Positions 19,835 through 28,268 of a stretch of 64,000 nt of DNA are shown one piece after another. The position numbers and the translations under genes are program-made. The notes below the pieces were generated by a model, which saw nothing but the letters and a program-made list of their open reading frames with translations, had not been told where the DNA came from and did no database searches. This DNA comes from Streptomyces sp. TLI_105 (GTDB lineage Bacteria; Actinomycetota; Actinomycetes; Streptomycetales; Streptomycetaceae), in the NCBI RefSeq assembly GCF_900105415.1, contig NZ_FNSM01000001.1, positions 4,554,501-4,618,500 on the forward strand, written 5' to 3'. Numbering within the stretch: position 1 is the first letter of the stretch; each line of letters begins with the position of its first letter.

Positions 19835-20521
19835 ATGAGCGCGCCGAACTGTCTGGTCACGAACGACTGGATCTGCGGTGAGTATCTGCGCACGCGCGGC
19901 GGGGAGTTGACGGACGCGCTGCTCCAACATGTGGGAATCACGGTCGTGTCGGTGCTGATCGCGCTCGCCGTCGCGGTGCCCCTCGCACTGCTCGTCCGCG
20001 CCCGGCCCCGGTTCGCCGGCCCGGTCCTCGGCCTGACCACCCTGCTCTACACGGTGCCGTCGCTCGCGATGTTCTCACTGCTGCTGCCGTTCTTCGGACT
20101 GTCGGCGGCGCTCGTCGTGACCGGCCTCGTGCTGTACGCGCTGACGATCCTCGTGCGGAACACCCTGGCGGGGCTCGCCGCCGTGCCGGCCGAGACGCGG
20201 GAGGCCGCCCGGGGCATGGGGTACGGCTCGCTGCGGATGCTCTGGCAGGTCGAGCTCCCGCTGGCGCTGCCGGTGCTGATGGCCGGGGTGCGGATGGCCA
20301 CGGTCTCCACGATCGCGCTGACGACGATCGGCTCGGTCGTCGGCCGCGGCGGCCTGGGCAACCTCATCGAGGACGCGCTGCCGACCTTCTTCAAGGCGCA
20401 GATGCTCGCCGCCTCGGTGCTGTGCGTGCTGCTCGCCGTCGCCGCCGACCTGCTGCTCCTGGGCCTCCAGCGGCTGCTCACGCCCTGGACCCGCATACGG
20501 ACCGCGCCGGGAGGTGGGTGA
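19835..20521 (+). CDS. Glycine betaine/choline-type ABC importer permease 1
   Basis: A 228-residue ProW/OpuCB-type inner-membrane permease with about six helices. The coupling EAA loop reads ETREAARGMGYGSLRMLWQVELPLALPVLMAG in outline, and VGRGGLGNLIEDAL is the usual C-terminal signature. The ATG at 19835 follows GGGGGGAGGG; upstream in-frame codons are not family-like. The next gene starts within 2 bases of its stop. Confidence 0.93.
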   Translation: MSAPNCLVTNDWICGEYLRTRGGELTDALLQHVGITVVSVLIALAVAVPLALLVRARPRFAGPVLGLTTLLYTVPSLAMFSLLLPFFGLSAALVVTGLVLYALTILVRNTLAGLAAVPAETREAARGMGYGSLRMLWQVELPLALPVLMAGVRMATVSTIALTTIGSVVGRGGLGNLIEDALPTFFKAQMLAASVLCVLLAVAADLLLLGLQRLLTPWTRIRTAPGGG

Positions 20522-20522
20522 G

Positions 20523-21197
20523 GTGGGCATCGTGACGGACGCCTGGGGCTGGCTCACCACCGGCGCGCACTGGACGGGCGAGGACGGCATCGGGCAGCGG
20601 CTCGCCGAGCACGTGTACGTGAGCGGGGCGGCGCTCCTCGTCGCGTCGGCGCTCGCGCTGCCGCTGGGCCTGTGGCTGGGCCACCTCGGCCGGGGCGGGG
20701 CGCTCGCGGTGAACGTGTCGAACGTGGGGCGGGCGATCCCCGTCTTCGCGGTGCTCGCGCTGTTCATGGTGTCGCCCCTGCGGAACGCCGGCTATGTGCC
20801 GACCGTGGTGGCCCTGGTGCTGTTCGCGATACCCCCGCTCCTCACCAACGCGTACGTGGGGGTGCGGGAGGTGGACCGGGCGGCGGTCCGGGCCGCCCGG
20901 GGCATGGGGATGACGGGCGGACAGCTCTTCCTCCGGGTCGAACTCCCGCTGTCCCGGCCGGTGGTGATGACCGGGATCCGCTCGGCCGCGGTGCAGGTGG
21001 TCGCCACGGCGACGATCGCCGCGATGGTCGGGCAGGGCGGCCTGGGCCGGATCATCACGGCCGGCTTCGCCACGTACGACACCGCGCAAGTGGTCGCGGG
21101 CGCCGTGCTGGTGGCGCTGCTCGCCCTCCTGGTGGAGGGCGTCCTGGTGGGCGTGGACCGCCTTTTCGTACGTGACGGACGATGTGACCAACGCTGA
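20523..21197 (+). CDS. Glycine betaine/choline-type ABC importer permease 2
   Basis: This second permease of 224 residues pairs with the first. Its EAA loop is VDRAAVRAARGMGMTGGQLFLRVELP in outline and its signature is VGQGGLGRIITAGF. GTG 20523 sits 8 bases after GGGAGG; GTG 20514, which overlaps the first permease, is a possible alternative. The 25 bases to the binding-protein gene suggest one transcript. Confidence 0.92.
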   Translation: MGIVTDAWGWLTTGAHWTGEDGIGQRLAEHVYVSGAALLVASALALPLGLWLGHLGRGGALAVNVSNVGRAIPVFAVLALFMVSPLRNAGYVPTVVALVLFAIPPLLTNAYVGVREVDRAAVRAARGMGMTGGQLFLRVELPLSRPVVMTGIRSAAVQVVATATIAAMVGQGGLGRIITAGFATYDTAQVVAGAVLVALLALLVEGVLVGVDRLFVRDGRCDQR

Positions 21198-21213
21198 CTG
21201 GATGGGTGATCTC

Positions 21214-22200
21214 GTGAACAGGGTCTCGCGTATCGCGGGCGCGCTGCTGGGTACGGCGGCGCTGACCGTCGCCCTCGCCGCGTGCGGCGGTGACAGCCTG
21301 GAGGAAGGCAAGAAGAAGGACTCCACAAGCCCCGGCGGCTCCGGCGGCGGGGAGAAGGGTTCGCTGGTGGTCGGCGCGGCCGCCTTCACGGAGGCCAAGG
21401 TCCTCGCCGAGCTGTACGCGCAGTCGCTGCGGTCCGTCGGATACTCGGTGTCCATCACGACGGTGAAGAATCGCGAGCTGTACGAACCCTCGCTGGAGAA
21501 CGGCGAGATCGACGTCGTCCCGGAATACGCGGCGACGATCGCGGAATTCCTCAACGCGAAGGTGAACGGCCCGAAGGCGCCCGAGGACGAGCCGGTTGCC
21601 TCGGGCGACGTGACGGCCACGGTCGACGCGCTGCGGAAGCTCGCCGAACCGCGCGGACTGAAGGTCCTCGCGGCCGGAGAGGCCGTCGATCAGAACGCCT
21701 TCGCGGTGACCAAGGAATTCGCCGCGAAGAACAAGCTGACGACGCTTTCCGATCTCGGCCGCGCGAAGCTGAAGGTGAAGATCGCGGCCGGTGACGAATG
21801 CGCGGTACGGCCCTTCTGCGCACCCGGTCTGAAGAAGGCGTACGGGATCGACGTGGCCGGGATCGACCCCAAGGGAGTCGGCACGCCGCAGGCCAAGCAG
21901 GCGGTCAAGGACGGGGTGGACCAGCTGGTCCTGACGACCACCACCGACGCCACGATCGACGGCTACGGCCTCGTCCTCCTCACCGACGACAAGAAGCTGC
22001 AGAACGCCGACAACGTGCTGCCGGTGGTCAACGCCAAGGACGCCGGTTCCCCCGAGATAGCGGCCGCGCTCGACCGCCTCACCAAGGTGCTGACCACAGC
22101 GGATCTCGCCGAACTCAACCGCAAGGTGGACGCCGAGCGGGCGAAGCCGGAGGACGTCGCCAAGGAGTATCTGGAGACGAAGGGGCTGCTCAAGAAGTAG
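21214..22200 (+). CDS. Glycine betaine/choline-type ABC importer substrate-binding lipoprotein
   Basis: A 328-residue lipoprotein with a short signal and the lipobox LAAC (Cys24), then a Ser/Gly linker and an OpuAC domain from about residue 48: SLVVGAAAFTEAKVLAELYAQSLRS, then VVPEYAATIAEFLN, typical of quaternary-amine binding proteins. The aromatic-cage residues cannot be judged by eye, so the ligand (glycine betaine, choline, carnitine or proline betaine) is open. GTG 21214 is chosen for a short signal peptide; ATG 21202 is nearly as good. Confidence 0.9.
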   Translation: MNRVSRIAGALLGTAALTVALAACGGDSLEEGKKKDSTSPGGSGGGEKGSLVVGAAAFTEAKVLAELYAQSLRSVGYSVSITTVKNRELYEPSLENGEIDVVPEYAATIAEFLNAKVNGPKAPEDEPVASGDVTATVDALRKLAEPRGLKVLAAGEAVDQNAFAVTKEFAAKNKLTTLSDLGRAKLKVKIAAGDECAVRPFCAPGLKKAYGIDVAGIDPKGVGTPQAKQAVKDGVDQLVLTTTTDATIDGYGLVLLTDDKKLQNADNVLPVVNAKDAGSPEIAAALDRLTKVLTTADLAELNRKVDAERAKPEDVAKEYLETKGLLKK

Positions 22201-22330
22201 GAGATGGGGGAGGGGAGTCGGCCCGAAACGGAACCGGAACCGTCGATATCCACTTCTGGTGGCGAGAAGTGGCCAAGAGATTGCCGGGCCGACACCCCAC
22301 ATGACGCCTACGCACGGTAAATTTCAGGCC

Positions 22331-23374
22331 ATGCCACGTGGACGCCACCGCCATTCCCCGCCTCTGCACAAGCTGCTGCCGCCCTCCGCGGTCGCCGGCG
22401 CCGCGGTCGTGTGCGCCGCGGCCGCCTGGCTGCCCGGCGACCCGGTGATCGCGCGGCTGCTCGCGGCCGCGGCGGCCGCCGCCGCCGTCACCGGCGCCGT
22501 CCTCATGCGCAGTTGGGACCGGAACGCCGGCCTCAAGGTCGCCGAGCTCGACCGGGCGCGCGCCGCCGACCAGTGGAAGGCCGAGGAGCGGACCGCCGAG
22601 CTGGAGACCGACCTGGAGGAGTCCCGCGCGCTGCGCTCCCGGCTCGAAGCCAAACTCCGCGCCAAGCGCGTGGAGCTCGCCGGACTGCGCGGCGAACACG
22701 CCGACCTCCTCCGCCGGTACGCCACCGCCGAGACCGAGCGGGCCAGCGCCCTGGAAGGCCGCCGCGTCCTCGCCCTGGAGACCTCCGGTACGTCCGGCAC
22801 CGACGCCAAGGCGCTGCCGGCCGCCGGCTCCACGCCCACCCCCGAGGCCTTCCGCCGCGCCGCCCAGGCCCTGCGTGACCTCCCGCGCAACGCCGCCGCC
22901 CAGCAGGCCCGCCGCACGGCCGAGGCGGCCCGCGCCCGCGACCTCGCCGAGCGCGCCCGGGAGACGGAGGAGCCGCAGGGGAAGCACGCGGCGGCCGCCG
23001 GAACCGAGCAGCACACCCGCACGGCCGCCGCCACTCCCGCGCTCCCGCCCGCCACCACCGTCCTGCCGGCGGTGCCGGTCGCGGCCGCGGTCGTCCCGTA
23101 CGCGGCCCGCAGGCCCGCCCCGCGCCCCGAGGGCGGCTTCGACTTCTTCGGTACGCAGAAGGCGGCGGCCGTCATCGAGGACGTGCAGAACAGCGACCTC
23201 GCCGACGTCGTGGGCGAGGAGGTCCTGGCCTCCGGGACCCCGCTGCTCACCCCGGTCGCCGCGCCCGCCGTCCCGGCGCCGCCGCGGGCCATCGGCCAGG
23301 TCATCGACCTGACGGCGCACGACGAGACGGAACAACTGGACGTAGCCGAACTCCGAGACGCGATCAGCTCCTGA
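22331..23374 (+). CDS. Membrane-anchored coiled-coil protein of unknown function
   Basis: A 347-residue protein not recognised by function. Residues about 13-60 contain two hydrophobic helices (SAVAGAAVVCAAAAWL and LLAAAAAAAAVTGAVLM), then a charged coiled coil at about 65-140 (LETDLEESRALRSRLEAKLRAKR). An Ala/Pro-rich middle leads to a C-terminal part with GGFDFFGTQKAAAVIEDVQ. It is probably a cytoplasmic-facing membrane protein. The start is uncertain; ATG 22301 would add 10 residues. Confidence 0.7.
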   Translation: MPRGRHRHSPPLHKLLPPSAVAGAAVVCAAAAWLPGDPVIARLLAAAAAAAAVTGAVLMRSWDRNAGLKVAELDRARAADQWKAEERTAELETDLEESRALRSRLEAKLRAKRVELAGLRGEHADLLRRYATAETERASALEGRRVLALETSGTSGTDAKALPAAGSTPTPEAFRRAAQALRDLPRNAAAQQARRTAEAARARDLAERARETEEPQGKHAAAAGTEQHTRTAAATPALPPATTVLPAVPVAAAVVPYAARRPAPRPEGGFDFFGTQKAAAVIEDVQNSDLADVVGEEVLASGTPLLTPVAAPAVPAPPRAIGQVIDLTAHDETEQLDVAELRDAISS

Positions 23375-23819
23375 CGACCCCGCCGGGGCGGCACCCACCC
23401 CCGCCCGTGTGGCCCCGCCCCCGCGGTGTGAACCCGCGCCTGGTGGGACGGTGCCCGCCGCCCACTGCCGTGTGGGCAATCGTCCCGCTGGGGCGAGGGG
23501 GTCCCCCTGCTCGAGCGAAGCCGAGAGCTTGGGGGAGGGTGGGCACACGGGACGGCGCCTCTGCGGGCGCGCTCCGCCTTCCGGGCCTGGACCCGCACCA
23601 CGACTGCGGCGCACGTTCCGGTGCGGGTTCAGGCGCGGGAGCCTCGGGCGCCGGCAAGGGGCGCCGTTCCGTTGTGCCCACCCGTTCCGCCCCGGCGGAA
23701 CGCATGCCCACAACGGGGGGCGAAGGGTGGGCAACGTCCCAGCACGCGCGCCCACAACGGGGGCGCGAGGGGTGGGCACCGCCCTGGCGGAACGACTGCC
23801 CACAACGAGGGGCTGGCGG
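23375..23819. repeat. Intergenic repeat cluster before nuoD2
   Basis: These 445 bases hold no credible gene. Three copies of CCCACAACG(G/A)GG (about 23707, 23751 and 23800) alternate with GGGTGGGCA and GGCGGAACG units. Bases 23669-23716 form a hairpin of 8 and 9 bp around an internal loop (CCGTTGTG...CGTTCCGCC). Bases 23502-23537 hold a separate imperfect hairpin, CCCCC...GGGGG around CTCGAGCGAAGCCGAG, of a kind I recall as dispersed through Streptomyces intergenic regions. They probably shape RNA 3' ends. Confidence 0.75.
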
Positions 23820-24962
23820 CTACTTGTCGATGTCGCCCACGACGAAGAAGAGCGAGCCCAGGATCGCCACCATGTCCGCGACCAGCGTCCCCGGCAGCAG
23901 TTCCACCAGCGCCTGGATGTTGTTGAACGACGCCGAGCGCAGCTTCAGCCGGTACGGGGTCTTCTCGCCCTTGGACACCAGGTAGTAGCCGTTGACGCCG
24001 AGCGGGTTCTCGGTCCAGGCGTACGTGTGCCCCTCCGGCGCCTTGAGCACCTTCGGCAGCCGCTGGTTGATCGGCCCGGGCGGCAGCTCGGCCATCCGGT
24101 CCAGGCAGGCGTCCGCCAGGTCCAGGGAGTTGTGCGTCTGGTCGAGCAGGCACTCGAACCGGGCGAGACAGTCGCCCTCCTGCCGCAGGGCGACCCGCAG
24201 GGTGTCCTGGAGCTCCCCGTACGCGAGGTACGGCTCGTCGCGGCGGAGGTCGAAGTCGACGCCCGAGGCGCGGGCGATGGGCCCGGACACCCCGTACGCG
24301 TGGACGGTCTCCGGGCTGAGGACACCGACCCCGCGCGTACGGCCCCGGAAGATCTCGTTGCCGAGGACCAGCCGGTCGTACACGTCCATCCGGGACCGGA
24401 CGTCCGCGACGGCCTGCCGCGCCCGCCCCAGCCAGCCGGCGGGCAGGTCCTCCTTGAGGCCGCCGACCCGGTTGAACATGTAGTGCATCCGGCCGCCGGA
24501 GACCTCCTCCATCACCGTCTGGAGCTCCTCGCGCTCCCGGAAGGCGTGGAAGACGGGGGTGATCCCGCCCAGTTCGAGCGGGTACGAGCCGAGGAACATC
24601 AGGTGGTTGAGGACCCGGTTCAGCTCGGCGAGGAGCGTCCGCGTCCACACGGCCCGCTCCGGGACCTCCATGCCGAGCATCCGCTCGACGGCCATGACGA
24701 CGCCGAGCTCGTTGGAGAAGGCGGACAGCCAGTCGTGGCGGTTGGCCAGCATGATGATCTGCCGGTAGTCCCGCGCCTCGAAGAGCTTCTCGGCGCCCCG
24801 GTGCATGTAGCCGATCACCGGCTCGGCGTGCCGGACGACCTCGCCGTCGAGCACGAGCCGGAGCCGGAGCACGCCGTGGGTGGAGGGATGCTGCGGTCCG
24901 ATGTTCAGCACCATGTCGGTGCTCTCCGCCGCGCCGCCGATTCCGACCGTCGTCTCCGTCAT
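23820..24962 (-). CDS. nuoD2: NADH-quinone oxidoreductase subunit D paralogue
   Basis: A 380-residue protein of the complex I 49-kDa/NuoD family, shorter than the usual about 440 residues. It keeps quinone-pocket features: HPSTHG with H29, YMHRGAEKL (H54-R55-G56) and Tyr66 in ARDYRQI, as well as [15 protein letters not shown] and a C-terminal [20 protein letters not shown]. It stands alone, with no other nuo gene in the window, so it is an orphan copy. The gene starts 4 bases after an NDUFAF7-like methyltransferase gene on the same strand, so the two form an operon. The typical C-terminal FGEVDR reads VGDIDK, a small divergence near the quinone site. Confidence 0.9.
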   Translation of the reverse strand: MTETTVGIGGAAESTDMVLNIGPQHPSTHGVLRLRLVLDGEVVRHAEPVIGYMHRGAEKLFEARDYRQIIMLANRHDWLSAFSNELGVVMAVERMLGMEVPERAVWTRTLLAELNRVLNHLMFLGSYPLELGGITPVFHAFREREELQTVMEEVSGGRMHYMFNRVGGLKEDLPAGWLGRARQAVADVRSRMDVYDRLVLGNEIFRGRTRGVGVLSPETVHAYGVSGPIARASGVDFDLRRDEPYLAYGELQDTLRVALRQEGDCLARFECLLDQTHNSLDLADACLDRMAELPPGPINQRLPKVLKAPEGHTYAWTENPLGVNGYYLVSKGEKTPYRLKLRSASFNNIQALVELLPGTLVADMVAILGSLFFVVGDIDK

Positions 24963-24966
24963 GCGG

Positions 24967-25986
24967 TCAGTATCCCCTGCCGTCCCGGGGCCCCGGCTCC
25001 CTGCCCGAGGGGCGGACCCGGCAGCTCAGCCAGAGGAAGTCGCCGAGGCCGCCGCGGGCGGTGAGCTCGGCCGCCTCGCCGGCGGAGGCGAGCGCGCGGA
25101 CGTAACCGGCGGGGTCGGTCGAGGCGAGCGCGAGCGGCGGCCGTCCCCCGGACACCCCGAGCCGCCCCAGCGCCTCCCGCTGCGTGACCAGCTCGACGGC
25201 GGCACGTCCGTTCCCGGCCGGCAGGTCGCCGCAGGCGTCCAGGGCCACGTGCGAGGTCACGTCGCAGCTTCCGTCCGGGACCGGGGGGACCTCGCGGCCC
25301 GCGCGGAAGCCGGTCAGGGAGCCGAAGGGCGGCCGGGTCTCCCGTACGTGCGCGTAGTCCACGGCCACCGCGCGGCCCGCCGCCAGGGAGGCGACCGCCG
25401 CCGCCCAGGCCTCGTCGCGGGGCCGCCCGATCTCGGCCCGCGCGCCCGGCTCCCGCAGCGGCCACCAGCGGGCCAGCCAGTCGGCATCCGGCCCAAAGAC
25501 GGGTCCGCCGAGCCGCTCCGTGCCGTCCGGGCGGACCTCCACGTACCGGACGGTGCCCGCCGCGTCCGCCTCGGCGACGTCCACCGGCACGTTGTCGAGC
25601 CACTCGTTCGCGAAGAGCAGCCCGCGCACACCCTCCGGTATCCGGTCCGTCCACTCCACCCGTGGGTCGAGCCCGTCCGGGCGGGCGGCGCGCTCGACCG
25701 CGTACGCCCGCACCGAGAGCGAGGACCCGACGGCCGCGAGCACCGACGTCAGCAGTTCACCGCGGCCCGCGCCCACGTCCACCAGGTCGACCTCGGCGGT
25801 CCCCAGCTCCTCCGCGACCTCGCCGAGCAGCCGGGCCACGGCCCCCGCGAAGAGCGGGGAGGCGTGCACCGAGGTGCGGAAGTGCCCCGCCGGTCCCTCG
25901 GGGCGCAGGTAGAAGCCCCCGGGGCCGTACAGCGCCCGTTCCGTGGCCTCCCGCCACCCCTGCCACTGACACGTCTCATCCGTCAC
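24967..25986 (-). CDS. NDUFAF7/MidA-like SAM-dependent methyltransferase
   Basis: A 339-residue class I methyltransferase of the Methyltransf_28 (MidA/NDUFAF7) family. The SAM motif is [16 protein letters not shown] (about 68-83). Family features follow: [20 protein letters not shown] near the N-terminus and [15 protein letters not shown] (about 137-151). Human NDUFAF7 dimethylates an arginine of NDUFS2, the NuoD homologue, during complex I assembly. Here the gene lies immediately upstream of nuoD2 in one operon, so NuoD2 is the likely substrate (inference). GTG 25986 gives the conserved start; its ribosome site is weak. Confidence 0.85.
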   Translation of the reverse strand: MTDETCQWQGWREATERALYGPGGFYLRPEGPAGHFRTSVHASPLFAGAVARLLGEVAEELGTAEVDLVDVGAGRGELLTSVLAAVGSSLSVRAYAVERAARPDGLDPRVEWTDRIPEGVRGLLFANEWLDNVPVDVAEADAAGTVRYVEVRPDGTERLGGPVFGPDADWLARWWPLREPGARAEIGRPRDEAWAAAVASLAAGRAVAVDYAHVRETRPPFGSLTGFRAGREVPPVPDGSCDVTSHVALDACGDLPAGNGRAAVELVTQREALGRLGVSGGRPPLALASTDPAGYVRALASAGEAAELTARGGLGDFLWLSCRVRPSGREPGPRDGRGY

Positions 25987-26082
25987 GTGCCCCAGTGTCC
26001 ACCTCGGGGAGTAGGGGCCCGGCGCCAAGGATCGACCCCACGGTTGATCCCCGCACCTGTCCCTTTCCCTACTCTGGGTGAC

Positions 26083-27285
26083 GTGCAGCGCCTCTACGAC
26101 TTCATCCGCAGACACCCGACGGGCGTCGACGGCTTCTGGGCCGTCGTCCTCCTCGGGTTCTCCGCGCTGTGGGTGGTGTCGACCGGATCCACCACGGGCA
26201 GCGCCGCCGGGTACGGCCTCGTCGCCGTGCTCTTCTCCCTCGTCGTGGCCCTGAGGCGACGGGCGCCGGAGAAGATGCTGGTGCTCGCGGTCGCGCTGGG
26301 CGTCGCCCAGCTCGCCCTCGACCTGGTGCCGTTCATGGCCGACTTCGCCATGCTCGTGATCATCTTCACCGTCGCGGCGCACGACGGACCCCGCTGGGCG
26401 TCCCGGCTCGCGCTCATCGGTGGACTCAGCGCCTCCACGCTCTCGCAGCTCAGATGGCCCATGGAGGGCACGAGCTCCGGCGCGGCCAAGGTCTTCTTCA
26501 CGATCATCATGACCGTGCCGTTCGCCCTCGCCTGGGTCCTCGGCGACTCGCTCCGCACCCGCCGCGCCTACTTCGCGCAGCTGGAGGAGCGGGCCTCCCG
26601 CCTGGAGCAGGAGCGCGAGGCCCAGGCCAAGGTCGCGGTCGCCGCCGAGCGCGCCCGGATCGCCCGCGAGCTGCACGACGTCGTCGCGCACAACGTGTCG
26701 GTGATGGTGGTCCAGGCCGACGGCGCCGCCTATGTCATGGATTCCTCCCCGGAGACCGCGAAGCAGGCCCTGGAGACGATCTCCACCACCGGTCGGCAGG
26801 CGCTCGCCGAGATGCGCAGACTCCTCGGGATCCTGCGCACCGGCGAGCACCAGGAGGCCGGGGAGTACGTGCCCCAGCCCGACGTGCGGCAGATCGAGGA
26901 CCTCGTGGAGCAGGTCCGGGACACCGGCCTCACCGTCGACTTCGCGATCGAGGGGAGCCCGCGCCCGCTGCCCAGCGGCGTCGAGCTCACCGCGTACCGG
27001 ATCGTGCAGGAAGCCCTCACCAACACGCGCAAGCACGGCGGGCCGGACGCGGGTGCCAGCGTGCGCCTCGTCTACTTCGACGACGGTCTCGGCCTGCTCG
27101 TCGAGGACGACGGCCGGGGCGCTCCGCAGGAGATGTACGAGGACGGGGGCGCCGACGGGCGGGGCCACGGTCTGATCGGCATGCGTGAGCGGGTCGGCAT
27201 GGTCGGCGGCACCCTGGACGCGGGCCCGCGTCCGGGCGGCGGTTTCCGGATCAGCGCCCTGCTCCCCCTCAAGCCCGCTCACTGA
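26083..27285 (+). CDS. NarL-type sensor histidine kinase
   Basis: A 400-residue membrane kinase with about four or five N-terminal transmembrane helices (residues 18-152), a coiled linker and HisKA_3 plus HATPase domains. The phospho-acceptor is H198 in [15 protein letters not shown]; the N box is [10 protein letters not shown] and the G box [18 protein letters not shown]. No sensory domain other than the membrane part is present, so the signal is unknown. GTG 26083 starts it. It is followed 22 bases later by its response regulator. Confidence 0.92.
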   Translation: MQRLYDFIRRHPTGVDGFWAVVLLGFSALWVVSTGSTTGSAAGYGLVAVLFSLVVALRRRAPEKMLVLAVALGVAQLALDLVPFMADFAMLVIIFTVAAHDGPRWASRLALIGGLSASTLSQLRWPMEGTSSGAAKVFFTIIMTVPFALAWVLGDSLRTRRAYFAQLEERASRLEQEREAQAKVAVAAERARIARELHDVVAHNVSVMVVQADGAAYVMDSSPETAKQALETISTTGRQALAEMRRLLGILRTGEHQEAGEYVPQPDVRQIEDLVEQVRDTGLTVDFAIEGSPRPLPSGVELTAYRIVQEALTNTRKHGGPDAGASVRLVYFDDGLGLLVEDDGRGAPQEMYEDGGADGRGHGLIGMRERVGMVGGTLDAGPRPGGGFRISALLPLKPAH

Positions 27286-27307
27286 CGACCCCTAAGGAAC
27301 TGACCTG

Positions 27308-27982
27308 ATGTCCATCCGCGTGATGCTCGTCGACGACCAGGTGCTGCTGCGGACCGGTTTCCGCATGGTGCTCGCCGCCCAGCCGGACATGGAGGTCGTG
27401 GCGGAGGCCGGCGACGGTGTCGAGGCCCTGGAGGTGCTGCGCTCCACGGCGGTCGACGTCGTTCTGATGGACGTGCGCATGCCGAAGCTGGACGGCGTGG
27501 AGACGACCCGGCGGATCTGCTCGGAGCCGGCCGCGCCGAAGGTGCTGATCCTGACGACGTTCGACCTCGACGAGTACGCCTTCTCGGGGCTGAAGGCCGG
27601 TGCGAGCGGCTTCATGCTGAAGGACGTGCCGCCGGCGGAGCTGCTCGGTGCGATCCGCTCGGTGCACAGCGGGGACGCGGTGGTGGCGCCCTCGACCACG
27701 CGCCGGCTCCTGGACCGCTTCTCGCCGATGCTGCCGTCCTCGGGGAAGGAGCCCGAGCACAAGGGGCTGGAGCGGCTGACGGAGCGGGAGCGGGAGGTGA
27801 TGATGCTGGTCGCGCAGGGGCTGTCGAACGGCGAGATCGCCGCCCGGCTCGTCCTCTCCGAGGCGACGGTGAAGACGCACGTGGGCCGCATCCTGACCAA
27901 GCTGGGCCTGCGCGACCGGGTCCAGGTCGTGGTCCTGGCGTACGAGACGGGCCTGGTCCGGGCGGGCGGCGGCGCGGTCTAG
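27308..27982 (+). CDS. NarL/LuxR-type response regulator
   Basis: This 224-residue regulator pairs with the upstream kinase. The receiver domain shows D9-D10, phospho-acceptor D55 (VVLMDVRMPK), T85 and K107 equivalents; a LuxR helix-turn-helix is at about 152-212 (LTEREREVMMLVAQGLSNGEIAARL). It presumably binds promoters as a dimer when phosphorylated; targets are unknown. AAGGAACTGACCTG precedes the ATG. Its last codons are repeated downstream of the stop. Confidence 0.93.
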   Translation: MSIRVMLVDDQVLLRTGFRMVLAAQPDMEVVAEAGDGVEALEVLRSTAVDVVLMDVRMPKLDGVETTRRICSEPAAPKVLILTTFDLDEYAFSGLKAGASGFMLKDVPPAELLGAIRSVHSGDAVVAPSTTRRLLDRFSPMLPSSGKEPEHKGLERLTEREREVMMLVAQGLSNGEIAARLVLSEATVKTHVGRILTKLGLRDRVQVVVLAYETGLVRAGGGAV

Positions 27983-28074
27983 AGCACCCGCGCCCGGCCG
28001 GGGCGGGGCGTGCGGCGGCGCGGTCCAGGACACCCGCGCCCGGCCCGGCTCGGCCCGGCGGGCGGCGGCGCGGT
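27962..28074. repeat. Tandem copies of the response-regulator 3' end
   Basis: A 38-base block spanning the gene end and stop (27962-27999) recurs at 28009-28046 with few changes, and its first 17 bases again at 28058-28074. The copies lose the TAG (TCTAG becomes TCCAG). Confidence 0.75.
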
Positions 28075-28089
28075 GCGGTCCTCGTGGTC

Positions 28090-28268
28090 CTAGGGCCTGT
28101 CGTCACATTCCCGTCGTCGCCCGAAGGGCGGCCCTGCGGCGTCTGGCGCGTGCTCTCGGCGTGCCGGGTGGGAGTCCTCGTACTGGACGTACTCGGGCTT
28201 TCGCCCGGTGCGGCGAGAGCGCGTGCCAGGCGTCGCGGGGCAGACGGGAATGTGACGACAGGCCCTAG
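28090..28268. repeat. 179-bp inverted-repeat element (MITE-like)
   Basis: Perfect 26-bp terminal inverted repeats start CTAGGGCCTGTCGTCACATT (28090-28115) and end at 28268 (28243-28268). The inner arms also pair imperfectly around a central palindrome near CGTACTGGACGTAC. It encodes no protein, so it looks like a non-autonomous transposable or extragenic palindromic element. The right end supplies the stop codon of the ArsR gene. Similar sequences seem common in Streptomyces from memory; this was not checked. Confidence 0.7.

Noticed and set aside
23374..25064. A 551-codon plus-strand frame over nuoD2
   Set aside because: It is antisense to clear NuoD coding sequence and shows no protein family pattern.
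26083..27982. Reading the minus-strand frame across the kinase as a 771-residue fusion with the methyltransferase
   Set aside because: The part opposite the kinase is a shadow; methyltransferase similarity starts only at GTG 25986.
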